From Fulvivirga ligni (GTDB lineage Bacteria > Bacteroidota > Bacteroidia > Cytophagales > Cyclobacteriaceae), in assembly GCF_021389935.1 (NCBI RefSeq), contig NZ_CP089979.1:346001-410000 (forward strand): a DNA stretch of 64,000 nucleotides, written 5' to 3'. The notes below the pieces were generated by a model that was given only the letters and a program-made list of their open reading frames with translations, ran no database searches and was not told the origin of the DNA. The translations under genes were made by a program, and so were the position numbers. Below are positions 20,301 through 29,834 of this stretch, piece after piece. Numbering within the stretch: position 1 is the first letter of the stretch; every line of letters starts with the position of its first letter.

Positions 20301-21827
20301 CACCATGATATTTACTCTATCGAAGATTTGGCTCAGCTTATTTACGATTTAAAGAACGCAAATAGAGCAGCCAGAATAAATGTAAAACTAGTTTCTGAAG
20401 CTGGAGTAGGTACTGTAGCTGCGGGTGTAAGTAAGGCTAATGCTGATGTAGTACTTATCTCAGGTGCTGACGGCGGAACGGGTGCTTCACCACTCAGCTC
20501 TATCAGACACGCGGGATTACCTTGGGAGCTAGGCTTAGCGGAGGCTCATCAGACATTAGTTAAAAATGACCTGAGAAGCCGTATTGTAGTACAAACTGAT
20601 GGTCAGCTAAGAACAGGTAGAGATTTAGCCATAGCTACTTTACTTGGTGCTGAGGAGTGGGGTATTTCCACTGCGGCCTTAGTAGTAGAAGGTTGTATCA
20701 TGATGAGAAAATGTCATCTAAACACCTGCCCTGTAGGTATTGCAACACAAGATAAAGAGTTAAGAAAGCTCTTCACTGGGGATCCTGACCATGTCGTTAA
20801 CTTCTTTAATTTCCTAGCTGAAGATTTAAGACAAATCATGGCTCAGTTAGGTTTCAGAACCATTAATGATATGGTGGGCCAAACGGACGTGCTGAAGGTA
20901 AGAAGTGACATAAACCACTGGAAATATAAGAGTCTTGACTTAACCCCGATATTATTTAAAGAAAACGTGTCAAGTCATGTAGGTATCTACAAGCAAGTAG
21001 ATCAAGACCATGAATTAGATATGGTTTTAGATTGGGAATTAGTAGAAGCGGCTAAAGCTGCCATAGAAAGCAAGGAGCAAGTATCTAAGAGCTTCCCAAT
21101 TAAGAATACAGACCGTGCTGTTGGCGCCATCTTATCTAATGAAGTAAGTAAAGTTCATAAAGGAGAGGGCTTACCGGCAAATACCATCGAATTTAAATTC
21201 CAGGGCTCTGCTGGTCAAAGCTTTGGGGCGTTCCTTACTTCAGGAATCACTTTTGATCTGGAAGGAGAGGCTAATGATTACTTCGGTAAAGGTATGTGCG
21301 GTGGACACCTTTCAGTATATCCAGATAAAACTGCCACTTTTAAAGCTGAAGATAACATCATCATTGGTAATGTGGCCTTCTATGGCGCAACTAAAGGTGA
21401 AGCTTACATCCGTGGAATGGCGGGTGAAAGATTCTGCGTAAGAAACTCAGGAGTAAGTGTAGTGGTAGAAGGCGTAGGTGACCATGCTTGTGAATATATG
21501 ACAGGTGGTAATGTAGTAGTACTTGGACCTACTGGTAAAAACTTCGCAGCAGGAATGAGTGGTGGTATAGCCTATGTTTATGATGTGAATGGCCAGTTTG
21601 ATCAACTTTGCAATAAAGGAATGGTTGGTCTGGATCCACTAGAGGAAGAAGACAAAACACAGCTAAGCCAAATGCTTGAAAACCACGTAAAACACACTGG
21701 CAGTGAACTAGCTAGAAAAGTTTTAGACAACTGGTCTTCAGAGATTGGCAAGTTCATCAAAGTCATTCCTCACGACTACAAGAAAGTTTTATTAAAAAGA
21801 AAAGAATCACTAAAAGTGGCTGTATAA
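17310..21827 (+). CDS. gltB: Glutamate synthase (NADPH-type), large subunit
   Basis: A 1505-residue subunit that hydrolyses glutamine and transfers the ammonia to 2-oxoglutarate. The class II amidotransferase domain begins after a short propeptide; the nucleophile is the Cys in HDACGIG (about residue 22). The central and FMN-binding synthase domains follow, with the [3Fe-4S] cysteines in [12 protein letters not shown] starting at Cys1129. The GXGXG beta-helix domain ([17 protein letters not shown]) is at the C-terminus. A second in-frame ATG two codons on is an equally good start. The 213-base leader holds no riboswitch I recognise. gltD follows after one base. Confidence 0.98.
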   Translation: MLMKSDQQRGLYTPELEHDACGIGCIANIDGSKTSAIVQDAIDMLENMEHRGGTGSDPETGDGAGILIQIPHDFLATECEKLGFELPEAGKYGAGMIFFPVNPAVRNECREILEKHAEEMGFILLGYRNVPVNHNIPGSGARNVEPVIEQIFLKHSDNNITTEALERKLFVLRNYTTHYIGHNVKGNNTDFFVPSLSSKVMVYKGQLRTNQLRPYYYDLQNEHVTSALSIIHSRFSTNTFPNWKLAQPFRYMAHNGEINTIRGNVTKMKSKEAMMKSSLFTDEELKMLLPITDPAHSDSANFDALVEMLVLSGRSLPHVMMMMVPEAWEDNPLMDADRKAFYKYHAALMEPWDGPAALVFTDGKQIGATLDRNGLRPSRYCITKDGRLIVSSETGALPVKPENVESNGRMQPGKMLLVDLEEKRVIYDEEIKAKISKRSPYDKWIRDHRTKLRLIPAPTNVEVSFNKETLSLRQKAFGYTSEELKIILGVMAVSGTEPIGSMGADTPLAVLSDQSQHISNYFKQLFAQVSNPPIDPIRERMVMSLFTRVGESLNILEESPEHTKQIHISQPVLLNSDLQKFKNLANFGFDYTIINSVFVADGEAGRLEEGLDAICTAAEEAVRAGKKVLIISDRKVDENHAPIPSLLATGAVHQHLVKNKIRTKAGIIVEAGDVRETHHFATIIGYGASAINPYLALESIKDLNDQELLEQKVSEEDAFANYQKAIGYGLLKVLSKMGISTLQSYQSAQIFEALGLSKKVIHRCFKGTISRIDGLDFDGLAVEVLARHRSAYHTNTKTLETGGVYQWKRRGERHTFNPETIHLLQHSTRTNNYELYQKYAHKINDQTRDALTLRGLLDFKSRNSIPIEEVEPKEEIFKRFATGAMSFGSISHEAHTTLAIAMNRIGAKSNSGEGGEDEVRFERKENGDWERSAIKQVASGRFGVTSYYLSNADEIQIKMAQGAKPGEGGQLPGHKVDDWIGKVRHSTPGVGLISPPPHHDIYSIEDLAQLIYDLKNANRAARINVKLVSEAGVGTVAAGVSKANADVVLISGADGGTGASPLSSIRHAGLPWELGLAEAHQTLVKNDLRSRIVVQTDGQLRTGRDLAIATLLGAEEWGISTAALVVEGCIMMRKCHLNTCPVGIATQDKELRKLFTGDPDHVVNFFNFLAEDLRQIMAQLGFRTINDMVGQTDVLKVRSDINHWKYKSLDLTPILFKENVSSHVGIYKQVDQDHELDMVLDWELVEAAKAAIESKEQVSKSFPIKNTDRAVGAILSNEVSKVHKGEGLPANTIEFKFQGSAGQSFGAFLTSGITFDLEGEANDYFGKGMCGGHLSVYPDKTATFKAEDNIIIGNVAFYGATKGEAYIRGMAGERFCVRNSGVSVVVEGVGDHACEYMTGGNVVVLGPTGKNFAAGMSGGIAYVYDVNGQFDQLCNKGMVGLDPLEEEDKTQLSQMLENHVKHTGSELARKVLDNWSSEIGKFIKVIPHDYKKVLLKRKESLKVAV

Positions 21828-21828
21828 C

Positions 21829-23292
21829 ATGGGACAAAAAGACGGATTTTTACAATACAACAGAGAGCTGCCATCTTCCAGAGATCCACAAAAAAGGATT
21901 AGCGACTATCGTGAAATCTATGAGGAATTCCCTGAAAGCAAAACGAAGCAGCAAGCAGCACGTTGCATGGATTGTGGCATCCCTTTTTGCCATAGTGGCT
22001 GCCCATTAGGAAATATTATTCCTGAATTTAATGATGCCGTATATAGAGAACAGTGGGAAGAGGCTGTACAAATATTAACCTCTACCAATAACTTCCCGGA
22101 GTTCACAGGTCGTATATGTCCTGCTCCTTGTGAAGCCAGCTGTGTACTCGGTATAAATAAACCACCTGTAGCTATTGAGCATATAGAAAAATCTATTGCA
22201 GAAAAAGCCTACGAGCTTGGCTACATCAAACCCCAGCCGCCTAAAGAGAGAACAGGCAAAAAAGTAGCTGTAATTGGTTCTGGGCCCGCAGGTTTAGCTA
22301 CGGCAGCTCAATTAAATAAAGCAGGCCATCTGGTAACTGTTTTTGAAAGAGCTGATCGTGTTGGTGGACTTTTAAGATATGGAATTCCTGATTTCAAGCT
22401 TGAAAAATGGGTGGTTCAGAGAAGAGTTGACATCATGGAGCAAGAGGGTATTATTTTCAAAACCAATAGTAATATTGGCACTGACATACCAGTTTCAGAG
22501 CTCAATGATAACTTCGATGCGGTAGTAGTATGCGCAGGATCTACACAACCAAGAGATTTACCTATCCCTGGTCGTGATCTTCAAGGCGTATATTTTGCCA
22601 TGGATTTCCTAACCCAGCAAAATAAAGAAGTAGCTGGTGACACTGTAGCTGATAAAATCACTGCTAAAGATAAAAACGTTCTGGTTATTGGTGGTGGAGA
22701 TACAGGTTCTGACTGTATTGGTACTTCCAACAGACATGGAGCACAGTCTGTAACTCAGATAGAATTACTCACTAAGCCCTTGACTCACAGAACTGAGAAA
22801 GACCCCTGGCCTTTATGGCCTATGACTCTCAGAACCTCATCTTCTCATGAAGAGGGTGCTGATAGAGAATGGGCTATTCTTACCAAAGAATTTATTGGTA
22901 CAGACGGAAAACTTGAAAAAGTAAAGCTGGTAGACATTGAATGGACCACAGCGGAAGATGGAAGACCTTCTTTCAAAGAAATTGAAAATACTGAAAGGAC
23001 TATTCCATGTGATTTGGCTCTTTTAGCCATTGGTTTCGTGGCTCCTGAAAACAAGCTTTTAAAAGAACTTGATATTGAAACTGACCCTCGAGGTAATGCT
23101 TTAACCAGAGGCTACCAAACCAGCAAAGAACATATATTTGCCGCTGGTGACGCCAGAAGAGGTCAGTCTTTGGTAGTGTGGGCTATTTCAGAAGGAAGAG
23201 AGGCCGCTATAGCTGTAGATCGCTATTTGATGGGTGCTAGCCAGCTAGAGGCGAAGGATGATTCCTTCTTAAATATCGCGGTGGAAAAATAA
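21829..23292 (+). CDS. gltD: Glutamate synthase, small (beta) subunit
   Basis: A 487-residue FAD/NADPH oxidoreductase that supplies electrons to GltB. The N-terminal half carries two Fe-S cysteine clusters (CMDCGIPFCHSGC and CPAPCEASC). It then has an FAD Rossmann motif (VIGSGPAGLATAAQL, about 145-160), a second dinucleotide fold (VIGGGDTGSDCIG) and the closing FAD motif FAAGDARRGQSLVVWA. Gene order gltB-gltD with one-base spacing indicates one operon and stoichiometric synthesis. Confidence 0.98.
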   Translation: MGQKDGFLQYNRELPSSRDPQKRISDYREIYEEFPESKTKQQAARCMDCGIPFCHSGCPLGNIIPEFNDAVYREQWEEAVQILTSTNNFPEFTGRICPAPCEASCVLGINKPPVAIEHIEKSIAEKAYELGYIKPQPPKERTGKKVAVIGSGPAGLATAAQLNKAGHLVTVFERADRVGGLLRYGIPDFKLEKWVVQRRVDIMEQEGIIFKTNSNIGTDIPVSELNDNFDAVVVCAGSTQPRDLPIPGRDLQGVYFAMDFLTQQNKEVAGDTVADKITAKDKNVLVIGGGDTGSDCIGTSNRHGAQSVTQIELLTKPLTHRTEKDPWPLWPMTLRTSSSHEEGADREWAILTKEFIGTDGKLEKVKLVDIEWTTAEDGRPSFKEIENTERTIPCDLALLAIGFVAPENKLLKELDIETDPRGNALTRGYQTSKEHIFAAGDARRGQSLVVWAISEGREAAIAVDRYLMGASQLEAKDDSFLNIAVEK

Positions 23293-23361
23293 TTATCCAC
23301 TTACCTATTGCTTCATTTATAAAGTTCATCAAATTTTGCAGATTATTTTAGACAAAGCAAA

Positions 23362-23823
23362 ATGGAACAGCAAATAGGCCTTAAGCGGAAGCTATACGAG
23401 TATTGTGTAAATTTCGTAGACCAACGCATTAAAAATGCGAAGGAAGCCATGGAATCAGCTCAAGAAGCCGCCAATGATGAAACGAAAAGCTCTGCAGGTG
23501 ATAAATATGAAACAGGCAGAGAGATGATGCAGCAGGAAATGGAAAATAACGCCGTTCAGCTAGCAGAAGCCAGAAAGTTAAAAGAGATATTAACTGGTAT
23601 TACACCAGGAAAAATCTATACTAACATTCAATCTGGAAGCTTAGTAACTACCAACAATGGTATCTTTTACATTAGTATAGGTGCAGGAAAAATAAATATC
23701 GATGGGAAAGATTATTTCGCCATTGCTCCTACATCTCCACTAGGGACTCAGCTCTTAGACAAAGCTATTGGAGATAGCTTTGAGCTAAATACCCGAAAGT
23801 TTACCATTCAAGAAATACATTAA
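23362..23823 (+). CDS. GreA/GreB-like coiled-coil protein
   Basis: A 153-residue protein with an N-terminal helical region (about 1-75, Glu/Gln/Lys-rich, coiled-coil-like) and a small C-terminal beta domain (about 85-150) resembling the C-terminal domain of transcript cleavage factors GreA/GreB. Homologues in Bacteroidota are often mislabelled 3-oxoacyl-ACP synthase; nothing here resembles a ketosynthase. Whether it binds RNA polymerase is unknown: the acidic tip of true Gre coiled coils is not clearly recognisable. It lies 69 bases after gltD and ends at a strong terminator. Confidence 0.75.
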   Translation: MEQQIGLKRKLYEYCVNFVDQRIKNAKEAMESAQEAANDETKSSAGDKYETGREMMQQEMENNAVQLAEARKLKEILTGITPGKIYTNIQSGSLVTTNNGIFYISIGAGKINIDGKDYFAIAPTSPLGTQLLDKAIGDSFELNTRKFTIQEIH

Positions 23824-23826
23824 TGT

Positions 23827-23866
23827 AAATAAGTCTCAAAGGTTAATCCTTTGAGACTTATTTTTT
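23827..23866. terminator. Bidirectional terminator after the GreA/B-like gene
   Basis: A 16-bp stem (23827-23842 with 23848-23863, loop TTAAT) followed by a T-run. On the opposite strand the A/T flank lets it also end the convergent lectin gene. Confidence 0.92.
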
Positions 23867-25615
23867 CTAGCGTTCTATAAGCACCTTTTCAGATCTCAGC
23901 TCCTGTCCATTGTGTGAGATTGAAATTATATAAATGCCCTCCTCTAACTGACTGACATCGAGTTGATTCCTATCAGATTTAAGCGACTTTTTTAGCAAAA
24001 CCTTTCCTGCATTATTGAAAAGCTGTATTTCAGCATCTCCTTCTAAATCTGGCCAATCAATGTGCAGCATTTCATTGACCGGGTTTGGGTAAACACTGAA
24101 TAGAATCTCATCCTCGCCGCCCTTTTCTAAATCTATTCTTAATGCCGAAGCTGATACTGGCTCAAACCGAAACATTTGATTGGTCTGACCACTGAGGCAA
24201 TCCCATTGGTTAAGGTTAGCTCCATCTGTGGTGGACGCACCCGAGATGTCAAGACATTTGTCGCTTAGTCGGGATTTAATTCTAACCCAGCCTCCGCTGC
24301 CAGCATTAGAAAAATAATAGAGTTGGCCATTGCCTCCCCAATAATCATATAGACTCACATTAGCTCCATTTCCTGTAGACATATTCCAGATATCCAGCGA
24401 TTTATCGAGGTTATTAACAGGATGAAAGCTCCAGTAACCATTACCGCGATCCGTAGCTCTCCAATGCTGATAGCTACCTCCCCAGTAAGTCCATTGATTT
24501 ACATTAGTGCCGTTATCAGTAGAGAAGTTATATAACTCCAGGGCCTTACCCTGATCATGCCTAGGTGTAATTCTGTAGGTTCCACCATTCACAATGCCAC
24601 TGGAACAAGCGCCGCACGATGGTCCATCATCTCCACCACCACCTGATCCGTTAACATTTACGGTACAATTAGAAGTTCTTACTTGCTGCACATCCGGATT
24701 TCCATTTACTACCGTGCCGCTCAGTACGTGCGTATTTGTAGCATCTTCCAGAAAAATGCCATGGCTGGTGGTATTAGCTATATCCACCCAATTAATAGTG
24801 CAATCATGGCTCCCTGAAACACTGAAAAAGCCACGGCCAGAATTGCGGGAATAAACCCCAGCACAGGTTGTGGATCCATTATCATTGGCCACTCTAAAAG
24901 TAGCATAACCACCACCATAGCAATTGTAGTTTCCTGTAACTACTCCTACGGTACAGTTTTGAGATTGATTAAGAAGAACTCCGCAACCTCCAGTATTAGT
25001 AACGGTCACATCACCTATGCTTACACCGTTTAAACCATAAGTTTCTATAGCATGTCCCGCACTGCCATTAATGTTAATATCTCCATTAATGGTGAGATTG
25101 CCTGCCGCCGCAGTGGATGCATCAACTCTAATACCCAAGCCCACAGGGCTGTTATTACTCAGGTTCATAGTGATGTTTGTAAGTGTAACATTAGAGCAGC
25201 CTCTGAACCAAAGTCCGTAGCGTGGATTGCCCGTGACCACAAGATTTCTAACCGTTATTCCATTTCTTCGATCAGCATGAATGACTACGGCTAAGTCTCC
25301 ATTACTATTACAATTAACGGTATGACCATGAAAATCGATAGTTTGATTGGCCAAAGGTCTAATGGCATAAACATTTCCACCATCATTACCAGAGTCTCCT
25401 GAGTTTCTGACATTAATAGTAGCACCAGAGCCGGCATTACTACAGGCTGCATTTACTGCATCAAACATACGAGAACCTGTGTAGACAGTATTTCCATTTA
25501 TTCGGGCAGACCAGGTGTTACCCGAACGAGTTACCTCTCCTTGAGACCACGCCCAGGAAAAGGTGACAAAAAAAAGCACAAGAGTAGACAGCAGAAATTT
25601 CAGTGAAAATTTCAT
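23867..25615 (-). CDS. Secreted beta-helix plus ricin-lectin protein with type IX sorting domain
   Basis: A 582-residue exported protein. Residues 1-25 are a signal peptide. A right-handed parallel beta-helix follows (about 30-330), rich in Asn, Gly and Thr with NGVSIGDVTVTN-like rungs. A ricin-type beta-trefoil (about 340-490) repeats the KxLDIxxxSTxxGANVxxWxxxGG pattern three times. The C-terminal type IX sorting domain (about 505-582) opens with SVYPNPVNEML and ends EGIYIISI...KVLIER. Beta-helices of this kind are common in polysaccharide lyases and mannuronan epimerases, and the trefoil usually binds glycans, so a carbohydrate target is likely. No catalytic residues can be assigned. PorU and PorV, encoded later in the window, would handle its export. 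Confidence 0.9.
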   Translation of the reverse strand: MKFSLKFLLSTLVLFFVTFSWAWSQGEVTRSGNTWSARINGNTVYTGSRMFDAVNAACSNAGSGATINVRNSGDSGNDGGNVYAIRPLANQTIDFHGHTVNCNSNGDLAVVIHADRRNGITVRNLVVTGNPRYGLWFRGCSNVTLTNITMNLSNNSPVGLGIRVDASTAAAGNLTINGDININGSAGHAIETYGLNGVSIGDVTVTNTGGCGVLLNQSQNCTVGVVTGNYNCYGGGYATFRVANDNGSTTCAGVYSRNSGRGFFSVSGSHDCTINWVDIANTTSHGIFLEDATNTHVLSGTVVNGNPDVQQVRTSNCTVNVNGSGGGGDDGPSCGACSSGIVNGGTYRITPRHDQGKALELYNFSTDNGTNVNQWTYWGGSYQHWRATDRGNGYWSFHPVNNLDKSLDIWNMSTGNGANVSLYDYWGGNGQLYYFSNAGSGGWVRIKSRLSDKCLDISGASTTDGANLNQWDCLSGQTNQMFRFEPVSASALRIDLEKGGEDEILFSVYPNPVNEMLHIDWPDLEGDAEIQLFNNAGKVLLKKSLKSDRNQLDVSQLEEGIYIISISHNGQELRSEKVLIER

Positions 25616-25715
25616 AAGGTAGTAGGTTTAGGTTAATAAAGATTGAACACACCCCAAGAAGAGGTGCTCTATGAAATTAGAAAAGGCAAGCTAGAAAAGA
25701 GGGAGAATGTAATAA

Positions 25716-25737
25716 AAAGTGTATTTAAAACACTTAA
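25716..25737 (-). terminator. Weak possible terminator after 5-formyl-THF cyclo-ligase
   Basis: A short AT-rich hairpin (AAGTGT/ACACTT, seven-base loop) followed on the minus strand by a T-run. The six-pair stem is weak, so termination may be partial. Confidence 0.35.
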
Positions 25738-25750
25738 TTGATGATGCTAC

Positions 25751-26323
25751 TTATTTTTTAAAATAATAAACACTGAAAGGCGTAATACAAATATTCAAAG
25801 GAATGTCATGTGTACCTGAAAACGGAATTTGATCTAAAGGTGGTCCGAGAGAAACACCTACTTTTAATACTTCTGGGATTTTAGATAAAAAGCGATCATA
25901 ATAACCTTTACCATAACCTATCCTGTGCCCGGATCGGTCAAAGCTTATCAGCGGAACCAGAACCATATCTAACTCATAGATATCCGCGAGCTTACCCTGT
26001 TCAGGTTCTGGTATCCCCCATTTACTGGTTTGTAATATTAGATCATCATCATACCAATAGTGCTCTAGCTCACCCTGAGGCAAACTTTTTGAAATAGCGA
26101 CTTTTGAAACACCCTGATCTTTCATTACTGAAATTAAGGATAGAGTATCTACTTCATTCTTATCTACAATTGAAAGAAAGGAATGAGCAGCCTCAAACTG
26201 ATGATCTTTAAGAAAGAGTGAGAAATTCTGAACCAAAAGTTTATTCCTCTTCTCAAATTCTGTAGAACTTAAGGCCAGTCTTTTCTGCAAATAAACTTTT
26301 CGAAGGGTATTCTTGTCAATCAT
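25751..26323 (-). CDS. fau: 5-formyltetrahydrofolate cyclo-ligase
   Basis: A protein of about 190 residues that converts 5-formyl-THF to 5,10-methenyl-THF using ATP. The family signature GYGKGYYDRFLS sits near residue 135, preceded by MVLVPLISFDRSGHRIG. The start is the ATG at 26323, giving MIDKNTLRK; the longer frame from a TTG at 26332 would add only three residues and reach further into bshC. Even so, the start overlaps the bshC stop by eight bases, so translation is probably coupled. Confidence 0.93.
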   Translation of the reverse strand: MIDKNTLRKVYLQKRLALSSTEFEKRNKLLVQNFSLFLKDHQFEAAHSFLSIVDKNEVDTLSLISVMKDQGVSKVAISKSLPQGELEHYWYDDDLILQTSKWGIPEPEQGKLADIYELDMVLVPLISFDRSGHRIGYGKGYYDRFLSKIPEVLKVGVSLGPPLDQIPFSGTHDIPLNICITPFSVYYFKK

Positions 26324-27866
26324 GGTGCACAATATTGAACCTGAAGTCCAGCGGTTCTAAATAGGCAATTAATTCATTGACAAAATCGGGATTTACCATG
26401 TAAAAATTAAGGAAATTATCTATTCTTTCCTGAGGTGTTGCGTTTGGAAAAATTTCGTCAAACACGGCGCTCAATTGCCTCATTCTATCCGATTGATTTT
26501 TCTTTTCGGCTCTGATGAATTTTTTCTCAATAATATCAAGACGGTTGGCAGTTTTGGTTTGCTGGGCCTCCACGTGCTGACTCAATGTAGGATCTATGGC
26601 TTGAGCCTGCGCTTTAATCTTATCAAACCATTCTAAAATGGCGTCTTTTTGTCCATTGAGTTGTATATCCTTGTCGGTACTTTTAGTCACAAGCTCAGCC
26701 TCTAGCTTGCTTTTCGGTTTGAACAAATCTTCAATAGAAATGCCCACCTTTCCCATTTTAGTTTCAATGGGTGAAGTTAATACCAGTGCAAAATTACGAG
26801 GCATTAGCATTGGGAAAGCCACTTTGAAGTGATCGAATATGGTTTTTAACTGCAACCAATACCCTACTTCAGAAGGACCTCCGGCATAAGCCAAGTTCGG
26901 CAATATTAATTCCTGATAAAGAGGCCTTAGGATAACGTTAGGACTAAAATACTCTGGGTTTTGATCGATTAAATCATTCAACTCATCTGCTCCAAAGCTG
27001 ATCTCTGTATTAAGCACCTGATATTTACCATCAACTTCCTCTATTCTCTCTCGAACGTCGTCCTTAAGGTAGAAAAAGTTAATATCTCTGGCATAAACCT
27101 GCGTTTTATATCCCGTCTCTTCAAGTTTTATTGACTGCTCATCTACTAATGGCTTAACCGCCGTATCGAAGATATCTTCTCTGATTACAGGTTTTAGCGC
27201 TGCTTTTAACTTTGGGTGGTCGCCATCAACAACTACAATTCCATGTTCTCCGAAAAGGTGATGAACATAGCTTCTAACGGCCTCTGCTAAATTTTTACTT
27301 TTTGTATAGGCATTGATGAAAAATTCAGGCATTCCTGGCACCGCAGCCAAGATTTGCTGCAGCTCTTTGGTGTTAAATCTACCGACCGCGCCTGTTTGTT
27401 CTGTTTTCCAGATGTGCTTTTTACCATTTAATCGGAAATAACTGATTTCATCAAAGTCATGATCCTCAGTAGCCATCCAATAGATAGGCACAAAATTATA
27501 ATCTGGGTATTTGTGTTTTAGATCTTTACAGGTGTTTATAACCGTTACGATCTTATAAATAAAATATAGTGGTCCTGTAAATATATTGAGCTGGTGGCCA
27601 GTAGTGACGGTAAACGTGTTGTCCTCGGCCAGTAGCTCTATGTTTTCTGGCTCCTCCCCAATATGTTGGTACTGCTCTTTCAAAGCATCAACCAACACAG
27701 ATCGAGACTCCTCAGAAAACTGCTTCTGCTTGATTTGATCTTCAAAGTTTTCTACCCTTGGAAAGAGATTGTAGAATTCTTTAAGTTGACTTTTCTCTGT
27801 AATGTAATCTTGAAATAGAGATGAGAATTGATTAGTCTGAGCAAAGTCAACTTTAGATACTTTCAT
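26316..27866 (-). CDS. bshC: Bacillithiol biosynthesis cysteine-adding enzyme BshC
   Basis: A 516-residue protein with the BshC pattern: VTTGHQLNIFTGPLY near residue 90, PIYWMATEDHDFDEI near 125, and the C-terminal coiled coil (about 385-460) that mediates dimerisation. BshC joins cysteine to GlcN-malate, the last step in making bacillithiol, the low-molecular-weight thiol that replaces glutathione in many Firmicutes and Bacteroidota. bshA and bshB are not in this window. ytxJ at 9843-10184 encodes a bacillithiol-linked redoxin, so the pathway is probably functional. It lies 48 bases downstream of rimO on the same strand. Confidence 0.95.
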   Translation of the reverse strand: MKVSKVDFAQTNQFSSLFQDYITEKSQLKEFYNLFPRVENFEDQIKQKQFSEESRSVLVDALKEQYQHIGEEPENIELLAEDNTFTVTTGHQLNIFTGPLYFIYKIVTVINTCKDLKHKYPDYNFVPIYWMATEDHDFDEISYFRLNGKKHIWKTEQTGAVGRFNTKELQQILAAVPGMPEFFINAYTKSKNLAEAVRSYVHHLFGEHGIVVVDGDHPKLKAALKPVIREDIFDTAVKPLVDEQSIKLEETGYKTQVYARDINFFYLKDDVRERIEEVDGKYQVLNTEISFGADELNDLIDQNPEYFSPNVILRPLYQELILPNLAYAGGPSEVGYWLQLKTIFDHFKVAFPMLMPRNFALVLTSPIETKMGKVGISIEDLFKPKSKLEAELVTKSTDKDIQLNGQKDAILEWFDKIKAQAQAIDPTLSQHVEAQQTKTANRLDIIEKKFIRAEKKNQSDRMRQLSAVFDEIFPNATPQERIDNFLNFYMVNPDFVNELIAYLEPLDFRFNIVHHD

Positions 27867-27914
27867 AAAAAGGTTTAATTAATACACGCCAATGAGCACC
27901 AGCAAGCCGCTCTG

Positions 27915-29231
27915 TTAATCTTTCGCAACACTTCCGTATAAATCAAATTCTGTGGCATCTTCTATTTTTACCTGAACAAAATCACCTAGCCTTATATGTC
28001 CGTCTTTGTTGTCTATGATCACTTCATTATCCACCTCAGGAGAATCAAACTCTGTTCTGCCTATGAATTTTCCGCTTTCCATTCTATCAACAAGAACCTT
28101 ATAAGTCTGGCCAATACGCTGCTGGTTTAGCTCGTAGGAAATTCCTTCCTGTAATTCCATTACGGCATTAGCTCTATCTTGTTTCACCTCATCGGGTACA
28201 TCATCAACAAAATTATATGCATGGGTGTTTTCTTCATGTGAATAGGTGAAGATTCCTAATCTTTCAAATCTCATTCTCTCCACAAAGTCATACATTTCTT
28301 CAAACTCCGCTTCTGTTTCTCCAGGATAACCGGCTATCAGTGTAGTTCGTAATGCTATATTTGGCACTCTTTCTCTAATGGCATGAATCAGTGCCTCTTG
28401 CTTTTCACGAGTGGTACCTCTACGCATATCTTTCAAAACTCTGGTAGAGCCATGCTGCAAAGGCATATCTAAATAATTACAGATATTAGAACGCTCGGCC
28501 ATTACATCCATAACATCCATAGGGAAACCTGTAGGGAAAGCATAGTGCAACCTTATCCAGTCGATACCTTCTACATCTGATAAATGCTTAAGAAGATCGG
28601 CCAGATTTCTTTTTCCATAGATATCTAATCCATAGTAAGTAGAATCCTGTGCAATTAGTAAAAGCTCCTTAGTGCCATTTTTGGCCAGGTTCTTCGCTTC
28701 AGTAACCAGTTGTTCAATAGGTTTAGAAACGTGTTTTCCTCGCATTAATGGAATAGCACAGAAAGAACAAGGTCTATCACAACCCTCGGCTATTTTTACA
28801 TAAGCATAATGATTAGAAGTAGTAAGGATTCTTTCGCCTACCAACTCCTGCTTATAATCTGCCTTAAATTTCTTGAGTAGAAAAGGAAGCTCCATTGTTC
28901 CAAAGAAGGCATCTACCTGTGGTATTTCCTGCTCCAGATCGTCTTTATAGCGCTGAGAAAGACAGCCAGTTACATAGAGCTTTTCAATAAGCCCTTCTTC
29001 CTTTGCATCTGCGTATCTTAATATGGTATCTATTGACTCCTGCTTGGCATTATCAATAAATCCACATGTATTCACAATCACCACATTAGCATCATCGTTC
29101 TTATCTTCATGAGTGGCATTAATCTTGTTGCCACGAAGCTGCGTAAGCATTACTTCAGAATCTACCAGGTTTTTGGAGCAACCCAGTGTTACGATGTTTA
29201 CTTTATCCTTCTTTCTACCTTTAGTTTTCAA
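27915..29231 (-). CDS. rimO: Ribosomal protein S12 methylthiotransferase
   Basis: A 438-residue radical-SAM methylthiotransferase that modifies an aspartate of ribosomal protein S12. N-terminal cluster cysteines are Cys18, Cys56 and Cys90. The radical-SAM triad is Cys151, Cys155 and Cys158 (CDRPCSFC). The C-terminal TRAM domain follows after about residue 370. The start is TTG at 29231: the resulting N-terminus (MKTKGRKKDKVNIVTLGCSKN) matches the family in Bacteroidota, the frame is closed just upstream and no early ATG exists. Probably first gene of a rimO-bshC-fau transcript. Confidence 0.96.
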   Translation of the reverse strand: MKTKGRKKDKVNIVTLGCSKNLVDSEVMLTQLRGNKINATHEDKNDDANVVIVNTCGFIDNAKQESIDTILRYADAKEEGLIEKLYVTGCLSQRYKDDLEQEIPQVDAFFGTMELPFLLKKFKADYKQELVGERILTTSNHYAYVKIAEGCDRPCSFCAIPLMRGKHVSKPIEQLVTEAKNLAKNGTKELLLIAQDSTYYGLDIYGKRNLADLLKHLSDVEGIDWIRLHYAFPTGFPMDVMDVMAERSNICNYLDMPLQHGSTRVLKDMRRGTTREKQEALIHAIRERVPNIALRTTLIAGYPGETEAEFEEMYDFVERMRFERLGIFTYSHEENTHAYNFVDDVPDEVKQDRANAVMELQEGISYELNQQRIGQTYKVLVDRMESGKFIGRTEFDSPEVDNEVIIDNKDGHIRLGDFVQVKIEDATEFDLYGSVAKD

Positions 29232-29253
29232 ACTATGCTATTTAAAATGTACG

Positions 29254-29261
29254 CAAAATTA
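29254..29261 (-). promoter_or_regulatory. -7 promoter box for rimO
   Basis: Minus-strand TAATTTTG, a perfect TAnnTTTG, 22 bases before the TTG start of rimO. Confidence 0.5.
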
Positions 29262-29364
29262 CTAAAAGTACCTCTGAATCTAAAAGAGAACCACAAGTAC
29301 CCTGGATTATTTAATATGTTAGACATTTACCTTCACCAAACAACGAGGAGATAGTGCAAAGTTC

Positions 29365-29372
29365 TATATTTG
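29365..29372 (+). promoter_or_regulatory. -7 promoter box for the DUF6452-DUF6048 pair
   Basis: TATATTTG matches TAnnTTTG and lies 12 bases before the ATG at 29385, leaving a very short leader. Confidence 0.5.
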
Positions 29373-29384
29373 CGATTAATTAAA

Positions 29385-29834
29385 ATGAAGTATAGATTAA
29401 TTTATATAGTTTGTGCCTGTGCTGCTCTATTCACGGCCTGTCTTGACGACGCCGACTGCAATAGCGAAGCCTCCACAAACGTAACCATCGGCTTTTTCAA
29501 CTCAGAAAATGCTTCTGACACCATCAGAGTTTCATCTTTAAGGGCTCTGGGAATAGAAGACACTGTCTTTTATGCTCCTGATCTGTACTCATCATTAACT
29601 ATACCTTTACGAACTGATAGAGACAGCAGTGTCTTTTCATTCATCACCACCTACGGACCGTCTACTTTAACATTTAAGTATCATGTAGGCACCAGACTTG
29701 TTTCTGAAGATTGCGGACTGGAGACTGTAATCTCTAACTTGAGCGTAAAGTCGACCGGCGTTGACTCAGTGAAGGTTATTAATAATATTTTATCAAATGC
29801 CAGCACCGGAAATGATGTTAAAGTATTTAATTAG
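29385..29834 (+). CDS. DUF6452-type lipoprotein
   Basis: About 149 residues from the ATG at 29385. The alternative TTG at 29370 falls within the promoter box and is rejected. The N-terminus is a lipoprotein signal with lipobox LFTAC, the lipidated Cys being residue 19. The short mature part is mostly beta (LTFKYHVGT, TVISNLSVKSTGVDSVKVI). Its pairing with the next gene is the usual DUF6452/DUF6048 arrangement of Bacteroidota, where the function is unknown. The two genes overlap by about 20 bases. Confidence 0.82.
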   Translation: MKYRLIYIVCACAALFTACLDDADCNSEASTNVTIGFFNSENASDTIRVSSLRALGIEDTVFYAPDLYSSLTIPLRTDRDSSVFSFITTYGPSTLTFKYHVGTRLVSEDCGLETVISNLSVKSTGVDSVKVINNILSNASTGNDVKVFN

